Made by a program: the position numbers and the translations under genes. DNA of 5,837 nucleotides from Alphaproteobacteria bacterium UBA3002 (GTDB lineage: Bacteria; Pseudomonadota; Alphaproteobacteria; Rickettsiales; UBA3002): assembly GCA_002346425.1 (NCBI GenBank), contig DDZS01000033.1, forward strand, positions 594 to 6,430, in the 5' to 3' direction. Shown piece by piece: positions 1 through 5,837 of this stretch (within the stretch, counting starts at the first letter, position 1; each line of letters starts with the position of its first letter). The notes under the pieces were generated by a model. That model made no database searches and was not told the origin of the DNA. It saw only the letters and a list, made by a program, of their open reading frames with translations.

Positions 1-975
1 AATGCCTTCTTCCTCTGCTTTATGCGCCAGCATCGGACCTTTGATCACATCGCCAATCGCATAAATGCTTTTCACATTGGTCTGCCAATGCTCGTTGACG
101 TCGATGCGGCCGCGCTCATCGGTTTTGACGCCGACCTTGTCCAGCCCTAGCCCTTCGGTATACGGCTTGCGACCAATCGCCACCAGCACCACATCGGCTT
201 TCAGCTTTTCGGCTTTTCCGCCTTTGGAGGGTTCTGCCGTCAGCGTCACGCCATCTTTCCCAGTTTTCGCTTCCGTGACTTTCATGCCTAGCTTGAACTG
301 GATGCCTTGCTTCTCGAGCACTTTCTGGAATTCTTTCGTCACGCCATCATCCATGCCGGGTGTAATGCGGTCCAGATATTCCACCACCGTGACTTCCGCG
401 CCGAAACGCCGCCAGACCGAGCCAAGCTCTAATCCAATTACGCCGCCGCCGATGACGATCATTTTTTTGGGCACGCTGGAAAGCGCGATTGCTTGATCCG
501 AGCTAACGATCTGCTTGCCGTCTACTTTCACGCCGGGCAGGGGCATGACTTCCGACCCGGTTGCGATCATGATGTTGGCGGCAGTATATTTCTTTTTACC
601 GACGGTGACTTCGTTCTCACCTGTAATTTCACCAGCGCCTTTGATATATTCGACCTTGTTTTTTTTAAACAGCATCTCAATGCCGCCGGTCAGGCCTTTG
701 ACGATTTCGTCTTTCTTGGCCATCATGGTTTTCAAGTTCAGCTTTGGCTTCGCATCGATACCGATCTCGGCAAAATGCTTGTCGGCATCTTCAAATTTGT
801 GACTGAACTCCAGCAATGATTTCGACGGGATACAGCCGACATTCAAACAGGTGCCGCCCAATGCGCCGCGCTTTTCCACGCAAGCGACTTTCATCCCCAA
901 CTGCGCCGCGCGAATCGCGCCGACATAGCCACCTGGGCCGCCACCGATGACGACCAAATCAAAATCATGTGCCAT
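1..975 (-). CDS. lpd: Dihydrolipoamide dehydrogenase (E3), 3' end cut by window edge
   Basis: Flavoprotein E3 component: it re-oxidises the dihydrolipoyl group carried by E2 and passes electrons through FAD to NAD+. Read from the ATG at 975 the frame stays open for 325 codons to the window edge; family members are about 465 residues, so roughly 140 are missing. Visible motifs are the FAD-binding GGGPGG (residues 11-16), the redox disulfide in GGTCLNVGCIPSK (Cys43 and Cys48, with Lys52), ATGS (138-141), the NAD-binding GGGVIG (176-181) with Glu199 ending the second Rossmann strand, and the second FAD contact AIGDV (306-310, Asp309). The C-terminal dimerisation domain with the catalytic His-Glu pair lies outside the window. 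It starts 11 nt after sucB, so this copy is probably the E3 of the 2-oxoglutarate dehydrogenase complex, although E3 can be shared with pyruvate dehydrogenase. The start is supported by a GAGGA ribosome site 7 nt upstream and by the normal distance from the start to GGGPGG. All key residues present are intact. Confidence 0.97.
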   Translation of the reverse strand, partial: MAHDFDLVVIGGGPGGYVGAIRAAQLGMKVACVEKRGALGGTCLNVGCIPSKSLLEFSHKFEDADKHFAEIGIDAKPKLNLKTMMAKKDEIVKGLTGGIEMLFKKNKVEYIKGAGEITGENEVTVGKKKYTAANIMIATGSEVMPLPGVKVDGKQIVSSDQAIALSSVPKKMIVIGGGVIGLELGSVWRRFGAEVTVVEYLDRITPGMDDGVTKEFQKVLEKQGIQFKLGMKVTEAKTGKDGVTLTAEPSKGGKAEKLKADVVLVAIGRKPYTEGLGLDKVGVKTDERGRIDVNEHWQTNVKSIYAIGDVIKGPMLAHKAEEEGI

Positions 976-981
976 AGTAAT

Positions 982-988
982 TCCTCTT
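982..988 (-). promoter_or_regulatory. Ribosome binding site of lpd, overlapping the sucB stop
   Basis: On the minus strand the sucB stop TAA (989-987) runs directly into GAGGA, followed by six bases and the lpd ATG. The core GAGG ends 7 nt before the start codon. Because the site abuts and partly shares bases with the upstream stop, ribosomes finishing sucB are well placed to start lpd. Coupling is inferred from this layout. Confidence 0.8.
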
Positions 989-2204
989 ATAATCCGAGCA
1001 GCAAGCGGCGCGGATCTTCGATTGCTTCTTTCACTTTCACCAGGAAGGTGACCGATTCGCGGCCATCGATGATGCGGTGATCATAGGACAGCGCGACATA
1101 CATCATTGGCCGGGCGACGATGCTGCCATCCGGCATCACGATCGGACGTTGCTCGGTTTTGTGCATGCCCAGAATCCCCGATTGCGGCGGATTAATGATC
1201 GGCGTCGACATCAGCGAGCCATAGACGCCGCCGTTGGACACGGTAAAGCTACCGCCGGTCATTTCCGACATTGAAAGCTGACCGTCGCGTGCTTTCAGCG
1301 CTTTATCGCCGATTTCAGCTTCAATTTCTGCGAGCGACTTGGTGTCGCAATCGCGAATTACCGGCACGACGAGGCCTTGCGGCGTACCCACGGCGACGCC
1401 GATATCGTAATAGTTTTTATAGACGATATCCGTCCCGTCGATTTCGGCATTCACTTCCGGAATTTGTTTCAACGCGTTGACGGCGGCTTTCACAAAGAAG
1501 CCCATAAAGCCTAGACGCACACCGTGTTTCTTCTCAAACGCATCCTTATATTCGCTGCGTAGCGCCATGACATTGGTCATGTCGATTTCGTTGAAGGTCG
1601 TCAGTATCGCCGCATTGTTTTGCGATTCTTTCAAACGCTTCGCGATCACCTGACGCAGTTTCGACATTTTGACGCGTTCTTCGCGCGGTCCTTGCGCCGG
1701 CACGGTCGCCATGCCATCGCCACCTGCGGCTACGGCTTTTTGCACGTCCCCTTTAGTGTGGCGTCCATCTTTGCCCGAAGCGGGCACTTTGGACGCATCC
1801 ACTTGTGGATTCTCAGCCAGCATTTTATTCACTGCTGGGCCAGAATTTTTGCCTGACGTGGCCGTTTCCTGTTTTTCCGGAGCGGGTTTACTCGATTCCG
1901 GAGTTGTCTCTTTTTTCGGATCGTCTTTGGGTTCTTCCTTCGCCTCTTTCTTAGAGGCGCTACCAGAAGCACCTTCTTTGATTTTACCGAGCAACGCGCC
2001 GACTTCAACCGTATCGTCAACATTTGCCGCGATGGATTCCAGCGCGCCGGAGGCCGGGGCGTTGACTTCGAGCGTTACCTTATCGGTTTCGAGCTCTACC
2101 AGCGGCTCATCCTGTTCGACTGCATCGCCGACCTGTTTAAACCATTTGGCGACCGTGGCTTCTGAAACCGATTCGCCGAGGGTTGGTACTGTAATATCCG
2201 CCAT
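987..2204 (-). CDS. sucB: Dihydrolipoyllysine-residue succinyltransferase (E2 of 2-oxoglutarate dehydrogenase)
   Basis: E2 core of the 2-oxoglutarate dehydrogenase complex: it transfers the succinyl group from its lipoyl arm to coenzyme A in the cytoplasm. The 405 residues match the usual length (about 400). Domain order is one N-terminal lipoyl domain (about 1-76) with the lipoylation lysine in ETDKV (Lys42), a charged linker (about 77-120), a peripheral-subunit-binding domain (about 121-158) containing ASGKDGRHTKGDV, and the catalytic acyltransferase domain (about 175-405). The active-site signature SYDHRIIDG is at 373-381, giving His376 and Asp380. Succinyltransferase rather than acetyltransferase identity rests on ETDKVTLEV at the lipoyl site, typical of SucB, and on the sucA neighbour. 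The ATG at 2204 has a GGGAG ribosome site 7 nt upstream and gives the standard lipoyl-domain N-terminus. It lies 11 nt after sucA and 11 nt before lpd in an evident operon. The linker is lysine/glutamate-rich rather than Ala-Pro-rich; otherwise nothing is odd. Confidence 0.98.
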   Translation of the reverse strand: MADITVPTLGESVSEATVAKWFKQVGDAVEQDEPLVELETDKVTLEVNAPASGALESIAANVDDTVEVGALLGKIKEGASGSASKKEAKEEPKDDPKKETTPESSKPAPEKQETATSGKNSGPAVNKMLAENPQVDASKVPASGKDGRHTKGDVQKAVAAGGDGMATVPAQGPREERVKMSKLRQVIAKRLKESQNNAAILTTFNEIDMTNVMALRSEYKDAFEKKHGVRLGFMGFFVKAAVNALKQIPEVNAEIDGTDIVYKNYYDIGVAVGTPQGLVVPVIRDCDTKSLAEIEAEIGDKALKARDGQLSMSEMTGGSFTVSNGGVYGSLMSTPIINPPQSGILGMHKTEQRPIVMPDGSIVARPMMYVALSYDHRIIDGRESVTFLVKVKEAIEDPRRLLLGL

Positions 2205-2210
2205 GTTTCT

Positions 2211-2217
2211 TCTCCCT
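2211..2217 (-). promoter_or_regulatory. Ribosome binding site of sucB, overlapping the sucA stop
   Basis: The sucA stop TAG (2218-2216) continues as GGAGAAG on the minus strand, giving an AGGGAG core that shares its first A and G with the stop codon. GGAG ends 7 nt before the sucB ATG. This repeats the geometry of the sucB-lpd junction and suggests translational coupling of E1 and E2 synthesis (inference). Confidence 0.8.
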
Positions 2218-5092
2218 AACTGGCTTTTTTGGCTTTAGCGGGCTTGCTCTCCGCCTGTTCTGAAATCTGCAGCGCGTCTTTGACGATCGCCTGCTGCTCT
2301 TGCGTGTGAATGCGCAGATAGCCCGCAGCGGGTGAGGCCGCTTGCTTGCGCCCGACATAAGTCAAACGACGCTGCTTGACGCCTTGCTTGTCCATCTGCT
2401 CTTCAATCAACGGCGACACAAAGGTCCATGCGCCCATATTTTTCGGCTCTTCCTGTACCCAGACCACTTCGGCATTTGGATATTGGTTGATATATTCCGA
2501 TACTTCGGCGGCCGGGAACGGATAATATTGCTCGATCCGCACAATGGCCGTGTCTTTCTGTTTTTCTTCGCGGCGTTTTTCCAGCAGGTCGTAATAGACT
2601 TTGCCGCTGGTGAAAATCAGACGCTTGATGTCTTTATTCGCGGCCAGTTTATCTACCTCCGGAAGCGTCCGGTTAAAGGTCGTGCCTACCTGAAACTCTT
2701 CGAGATTCGACACACACAGCTTGTGACGCAGCAAGGATTTAGGCGTCATCACCACCAGCGGTTTACGGAACGAGCGGTGCAACTGACGCCGCAGCGCGTG
2801 GAAGAAATTCGCCGGGGTGGTCGCGTTGATCACCTGCATATTGTCTTCACCACAAAGCTGCAGGAAGCGCTCAAGACGCGCGGAAGAGTGTTCCGGCCCC
2901 TGACCTTCATAACCGTGCGGCAGCAACATGACGAGGCCGCACATGCGCAGCCATTTGATCTCGCCGGACGAAATAAACTGGTCGATTACCATTTGCGCGC
3001 CATTGGCAAAATCACCGAATTGCGCTTCCCAGATCGTCAGCGCGTTTGGTTCGGCAAGCGAGTAGCCATATTCAAACCCCAGAATCGCCAGCTCGGAAAG
3101 TGAGGAGTTGATGACTTCGTAATTTGCCTGATTGCCGCCCAGATGGTTGAAGGGCACATAGCGATTTTCATTTTCCTGATCCGTCCACACCGAATGACGG
3201 TGCGAGAAAGTGCCGCGCTCCGAATCCTGACCTGACAGGCGCACCGGATAGCCTTCTTTCAACAGCGATGCAAAGGCCAACGCTTCACCCATCGCCCAGT
3301 CCAGATCTTTGCCGGATTTCAGCATCTCTTCTTTGGTTTTGAGCTGACGCGCGATTTTGCTGTTGAGGTTGAAATCACCCGGCACTTTGGTCAGCGCCTT
3401 ACCCAGCTTTTTCAGCGTGTCCAGCTTAACCCCGGTATCGGCTTCCGGCTTCACGCCACCATCCGGCGAGGTCATGCCCGACCATTTGCCTTCCAGCCAA
3501 TTAGCTTTGTTTGGAATAAAGTTTTTACCCGACTCGAACGCCTCTTCGAATTTCTTATTGAATTCGGCATATTCCGCGTCGACATGCGCCTTATCGACCA
3601 CATTTTCCGCGATCAGTTTTTCGGCGTAAATTTTGGACGGCGATTTGTGTTTGCCAATCGCTTCATACATCAGCGGTTGGGTAAATTTCGGCTCATCGCC
3701 TTCGTTATGGCCATAGCGGCGGTAACAGAAGACATCGACCACGACATCGCGCTTAAACTCCTGGCGGAACTCGGTCGCCAACTGGCAGCAATAAGCGACC
3801 GCTTCCGGGTCGTCACCATTGACGTGGAAAATCGGCGCCTGCACCATTTTCGCGACATCCGACGGATAGGGCGTAAAGCGCGAGAATTTCGGCGCGGTGG
3901 TAAAACCGATCTGGTTGTTGACAATCACATGCACGGTGCCGCCGGTGCGGTAACCGCGCAGCTCGGATAGCGATAGCGTTTCTGGTACCGAACCCTGACC
4001 CGCGAAAGCCGCGTCGCCATGCAGCGTCAGCGCCATCACTTTTTCTTTTTCGGTGTCGTTAAACTGGTCTTGTTTCGCGCGCACTTTACCGCAGACGACC
4101 GGGTTGACGATCTCAAGATGCGACGGGTTGGCAGTCAAAGATAAGTGTAATTTTTTACCGTTGATTTCGCGATCATGCGACGCGCCGAGATGGTATTTTA
4201 CATCGCCGGAGGAATTCACCGAATCCGGGAAATCGAGATTGCCGTAAAACAGCGAGAACAGCTCAGAATAAGGCATGCCCATCGTGGTGGTCAGCACGTT
4301 CATACGTCCACGGTGTGGCATGCCGATCACGATATCTTCCACACCCAGCTCTGCCGCTTTGGCGACAATCGTTTCCAGCCCGGAAATGACCGCGTCACCG
4401 CCTTGAATCGAGAAGCGCTTCATGCCTGGATATTTGGTTTGCAGAAATTCTTCCAGCGCTTCGACCTCAATCAGATCGTGCAGAATGGTTTTGCGCGTTT
4501 CCGGCTTTAACGTCGGCGTACCCGCCATCGTCTCAATCTTTTGCTGAATCCACTGCTTTTGATCCGGATATTGGATATGCATGAATTCCACGCCGATTTT
4601 TTGACAATAGGTCTGGCGTAATACCGACAGAATTTCTTTTAGCGTTGCCTTGTCTTTCCCCAGCGCGCCATTCAGAAAAATCTCGCGATCATAATCTGCG
4701 GTCGTGAAGCCATAGGTCGACGGGTCGAGTTCAGGATGCGTCGATTTTTCTTCCTGCTTCAGCGGATCGAGGTCTGCCATCAGATGGCCACGCACGCGGA
4801 AGGCGTGAATCAACATTAGGGCACGCGCGGTATCTTGCGACAGGCTAGCATCGACCACTTTGCCGGTATCTTTTTTCTTTATTTCAGGTTTTGGCTCATA
4901 GGGATCATCCTGCCCGATAATGGCCGTAACATCCTGTGCCCAACTGGCGGTTAGCGGCTCCGCATCGTCCAACGACGCAAAGAAACTGCGCCATTCCTCA
5001 TCGACCAGTTGCGGATTTGCTAAATAGCGTTGATGCAATTCTTCGATGAAGACGCTGTTTGCACCAGACAAAAAGGTTTCGTTTTCAGCCAT
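2216..5092 (-). CDS. sucA: 2-oxoglutarate dehydrogenase E1 component (thiamine diphosphate-dependent)
   Basis: E1 subunit: it decarboxylates 2-oxoglutarate on thiamine diphosphate and succinylates the lipoyl group of SucB, the committed step to succinyl-CoA. At 958 residues it is full length (family about 930-990). An N-terminal E1 segment (about 8-43) is the short region expected to contact the rest of the complex. The dehydrogenase domain (about 210-520) contains GMPHRGRMNVL with His260, KYHLG with His301, and the cofactor/Mg2+ motif from GDAAFAGQG (359-367, Asp360) to VNNQIGF (391-397). GHNEGDEP is at 461-468. The pyrimidine-binding domain (about 590-790) carries GQDSERGTFSHRH (621-633), WEAQFGDFANGAQ (688-700) and PHGYEGQGPEHSS (725-737). 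The C-terminal domain (about 800-940) ends in a short Lys/Ala-rich tail. There is no fused E2-like acyltransferase domain, unlike the actinobacterial form. The ATG at 5092 follows an AGGT site by 6 nt and starts a typical N-terminus. A 163-nt spacer separates it from sucD; sucB follows after 11 nt. Confidence 0.98.
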   Translation of the reverse strand: MAENETFLSGANSVFIEELHQRYLANPQLVDEEWRSFFASLDDAEPLTASWAQDVTAIIGQDDPYEPKPEIKKKDTGKVVDASLSQDTARALMLIHAFRVRGHLMADLDPLKQEEKSTHPELDPSTYGFTTADYDREIFLNGALGKDKATLKEILSVLRQTYCQKIGVEFMHIQYPDQKQWIQQKIETMAGTPTLKPETRKTILHDLIEVEALEEFLQTKYPGMKRFSIQGGDAVISGLETIVAKAAELGVEDIVIGMPHRGRMNVLTTTMGMPYSELFSLFYGNLDFPDSVNSSGDVKYHLGASHDREINGKKLHLSLTANPSHLEIVNPVVCGKVRAKQDQFNDTEKEKVMALTLHGDAAFAGQGSVPETLSLSELRGYRTGGTVHVIVNNQIGFTTAPKFSRFTPYPSDVAKMVQAPIFHVNGDDPEAVAYCCQLATEFRQEFKRDVVVDVFCYRRYGHNEGDEPKFTQPLMYEAIGKHKSPSKIYAEKLIAENVVDKAHVDAEYAEFNKKFEEAFESGKNFIPNKANWLEGKWSGMTSPDGGVKPEADTGVKLDTLKKLGKALTKVPGDFNLNSKIARQLKTKEEMLKSGKDLDWAMGEALAFASLLKEGYPVRLSGQDSERGTFSHRHSVWTDQENENRYVPFNHLGGNQANYEVINSSLSELAILGFEYGYSLAEPNALTIWEAQFGDFANGAQMVIDQFISSGEIKWLRMCGLVMLLPHGYEGQGPEHSSARLERFLQLCGEDNMQVINATTPANFFHALRRQLHRSFRKPLVVMTPKSLLRHKLCVSNLEEFQVGTTFNRTLPEVDKLAANKDIKRLIFTSGKVYYDLLEKRREEKQKDTAIVRIEQYYPFPAAEVSEYINQYPNAEVVWVQEEPKNMGAWTFVSPLIEEQMDKQGVKQRRLTYVGRKQAASPAAGYLRIHTQEQQAIVKDALQISEQAESKPAKAKKAS

Positions 5093-5097
5093 ACATT

Positions 5098-5102
5098 ACC
5101 TG
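5098..5102 (-). promoter_or_regulatory. Ribosome binding site of sucA
   Basis: The minus strand reads CAGGTAATGT before the sucA ATG at 5092, with AGG ending 6 nt upstream. The match to the anti-Shine-Dalgarno is shorter than at sucB or lpd. A second ATG at 5096-5094 lies just before the start but is out of frame with sucA and is not used in this reading. Confidence 0.6.
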
Positions 5103-5114
5103 TTATTTCGCCAC

Positions 5115-5142
5115 AACATAGGCGCTCGAGTCGCTGATGCAA
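5115..5142 (-). promoter_or_regulatory. Weak candidate sigma70-type promoter for sucA
   Basis: Downstream of the stem-loop, the minus strand has TTGCAT (5142-5137) and TATGTT (5120-5115) separated by 16 nt. They match the TTGACA and TATAAT consensus at 3 and 4 of 6 positions. Transcription would begin near 5108, leaving a leader of about 16 nt before the sucA ATG. The match is poor and could be chance. It is listed only because the hairpin upstream implies sucA may need its own promoter. Confidence 0.15.
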
Positions 5143-5216
5143 GAGAAAAGCAGTGTAATCGCTGGAAATTCCGTGCTGCGATGCAGGAAAAGCAAACGGG
5201 CAATGCTGTCGATGCA
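5136..5216. repeat. Three copies of GATGCA in the sucD-sucA spacer
   Basis: The plus-strand hexamer GATGCA occurs at 5136-5141, 5180-5185 and 5211-5216, each followed by A or G. Start-to-start spacings are 44 and 31 nt, near four and three helical turns. The rightmost copy is in the hairpin loop. The middle copy sits in a small inverted repeat, CTGC-GAT-GCAG (5177-5187 region). They could be binding-site half repeats or coincidence; no known regulator is recognised. Confidence 0.3.
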
Positions 5217-5230
5217 ACATTGCCCGTTTG
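5186..5230 (-). terminator. Probable intrinsic terminator or attenuator after sucD
   Basis: A perfect 13-bp inverted repeat is formed by CAAACGGGCAATG (5193-5205) and CATTGCCCGTTTG (5218-5230), with a 12-nt loop. Two further pairs (T-A and G-C) can form inside the loop after one mismatch. Reading the minus strand, the stem begins 25 nt after the sucD stop and is followed by CTTTTCC, a short T-run. The plus-strand side has no T-run, so the element is oriented with the suc genes. Position and shape fit a rho-independent terminator, but four Ts is short, so partial read-through into sucA is likely. It may instead be a 3'-end stabiliser or processing site for the sucD message. Confidence 0.6.
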
Positions 5231-5255
5231 GCATGTGAAATGAATGTGTGCGCGC

Positions 5256-5837
5256 TTAAGCGGCCAGCAGTTTTTTCATCGTGCGGCCTAGTTCTGCCGG
5301 TGAATCGGAAACTTTGATGCCCGCAGATTTCATCGCTTCGATTTTGTCTTCCGCACCGCCTTTGCCGCCAGAGACAATCGCCCCGGCATGACCCATACGA
5401 CGGCCCGGAGGCGCCGTGCGGCCTGCAACGAAGCCAACCACTGGTTTCTTCACTTTGCTATGCTTCAGGAAGTCGGCAGCAGTTTCTTCTGCATCGCCAC
5501 CAATCTCACCGATCATGATAATCGCATCGGTTTCGTCGTCGGCCAAGAACATTTCTAATACATCCAGATGCTCAGTGCCTTTAACCGGATCGCCACCGAT
5601 ACCCACACAGGTTGACTGGCCAAATCCTTCCGCTGTGGTTTGTGCAACCGCTTCGTAGGTCAGCGTGCCAGAACGTGACAAAATACCAATGCGACCTTTC
5701 TTATGAATATGGCCCGGCATGATGCCGATCTTGCATTCATCCGGTGTAATCACACCCGGACAATTCGGGCCGATCAGGCGCGTTTTCGAGCCTGACAGCG
5801 CGCGTTTCACTTTCACCATGTCGAGCACGGGAATGCC
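5256..5837 (-). CDS. sucD: Succinyl-CoA synthetase alpha subunit, 5' end cut by window edge
   Basis: Alpha subunit of the ADP/GDP-forming succinate-CoA ligase: with SucC it converts succinyl-CoA to succinate while making a nucleoside triphosphate. The window shows the last 193 codons and the TAA stop (5258-5256). The family is about 290 residues, so about 97 are missing, including most of the N-terminal CoA-binding Rossmann domain. Reading starts in frame at the edge with GIPVLDMV; the V is encoded by GTG and is an internal residue, not a start. Visible motifs are IGPNCPG (fragment residues 22-28), SRSGTLTYE (54-62), the GIGGDP turn, GEIGG with its conserved glutamate, and RMGHAGAI with the active-site phosphohistidine (fragment residue 150, codon at 5390-5388, equivalent to E. 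coli His246). sucC would be expected just outside the window to the right. Downstream lie the stem-loop and then sucA, so sucD is probably co-transcribed with sucC and at least partly with sucA. Confidence 0.97.
   Translation of the reverse strand, partial: GIPVLDMVKVKRALSGSKTRLIGPNCPGVITPDECKIGIMPGHIHKKGRIGILSRSGTLTYEAVAQTTAEGFGQSTCVGIGGDPVKGTEHLDVLEMFLADDETDAIIMIGEIGGDAEETAADFLKHSKVKKPVVGFVAGRTAPPGRRMGHAGAIVSGGKGGAEDKIEAMKSAGIKVSDSPAELGRTMKKLLAA

Noticed and set aside
65..819. Plus-strand open frames opposite lpd (65-496, 493-819, 515-802)
   Set aside because: They overlap each other and lie antisense to lpd, which reads cleanly through all its motifs.
1829..2023. Minus-strand 64-codon basic frame within sucB
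   Set aside because: It is a +1/+2 shadow of the Lys/Glu-rich linker of sucB; the basic composition follows from that repeat-like DNA.
1669..2238. Plus-strand open frame of 189 codons opposite sucB
   Set aside because: Antisense shadow of sucB; the Ser/Ala-rich translation mirrors the sucB codons and it runs across the sucA-sucB junction.
2342..3103. Plus-strand open frame of 253 codons opposite sucA
   Set aside because: It lies wholly antisense to a clearly conserved part of sucA, shows no recognisable domain, and its His/Arg/Phe-rich composition is what the opposite frame of this gene would give.
3584..3970. Plus-strand 128-codon frame and minus-strand out-of-frame 84-codon frame (3670-3924) within sucA
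   Set aside because: Both lie inside the conserved thiamine diphosphate-binding part of sucA and have no family resemblance.
5020..5220. Minus-strand 66-codon frame spanning the sucD-sucA spacer, considered as a leader peptide
   Set aside because: Its ATG sits inside the hairpin, has no convincing ribosome site, and most of the frame overlaps the spacer and the sucA start out of frame; the composition is not protein-like.
5046..5243. Plus-strand 65-codon frame across the spacer
   Set aside because: It starts antisense to sucA, runs through the inverted repeat and ends before sucD; no ribosome site or homology recognised.
5826..5828. GTG as a possible start of sucD
   Set aside because: This codon is the valine of GIPVLDMV, internal to SucD; the frame stays open to the window edge and the N-terminal domain is simply outside the window.

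Overview
The window is a dense block of tricarboxylic-acid-cycle genes, all on the minus strand. In transcription order (right to left) they are: the 3' part of sucD (succinyl-CoA synthetase alpha subunit), complete sucA (2-oxoglutarate dehydrogenase E1), complete sucB (dihydrolipoamide succinyltransferase E2), and the 5' 325 codons of lpd (dihydrolipoamide dehydrogenase E3). sucD and lpd are cut only by the window edges. No frameshift or internal stop was seen in the four genes.

The order sucD-sucA-sucB-lpd, with succinyl-CoA synthetase upstream of the dehydrogenase genes, is the arrangement usual in Alphaproteobacteria (commonly mdh-sucC-sucD-sucA-sucB-lpd). It is the reverse of the enterobacterial sucAB-sucCD order. 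The protein sequences also read as alphaproteobacterial, for example the SucA N-terminus and the Lpd stretch around YAIGDV and LAHKAEEEG. Base composition is close to half G+C, so a high-GC rhizobial or Caulobacter-type genome is less likely. I cannot place the organism below class level, and the class itself is inference.

Layout: 1-975 partial lpd; 976-986 an 11-nt gap; 987-2204 sucB; 2205-2215 an 11-nt gap; 2216-5092 sucA; 5093-5255 a 163-nt spacer; 5256-5837 partial sucD. In both 11-nt gaps the ribosome binding site abuts or overlaps the upstream stop codon, so sucA, sucB and lpd look translationally coupled. The sucD-sucA spacer is the only substantial non-coding DNA. It holds a perfect 13-bp inverted repeat followed on the minus strand by a short T-run (probable terminator or attenuator), three GATGCA-type hexamers, and at most a weak candidate promoter for sucA.

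Together the products convert 2-oxoglutarate to succinyl-CoA (SucA decarboxylates, SucB transfers the succinyl group to CoA, Lpd re-oxidises the lipoyl arm with NAD+) and then succinyl-CoA to succinate with nucleotide triphosphate formation (SucCD). This is core metabolism. I found no mobile element, RNA gene, CRISPR array or undescribed system; the regulatory structure between sucD and sucA is the only part that deserves a closer look.
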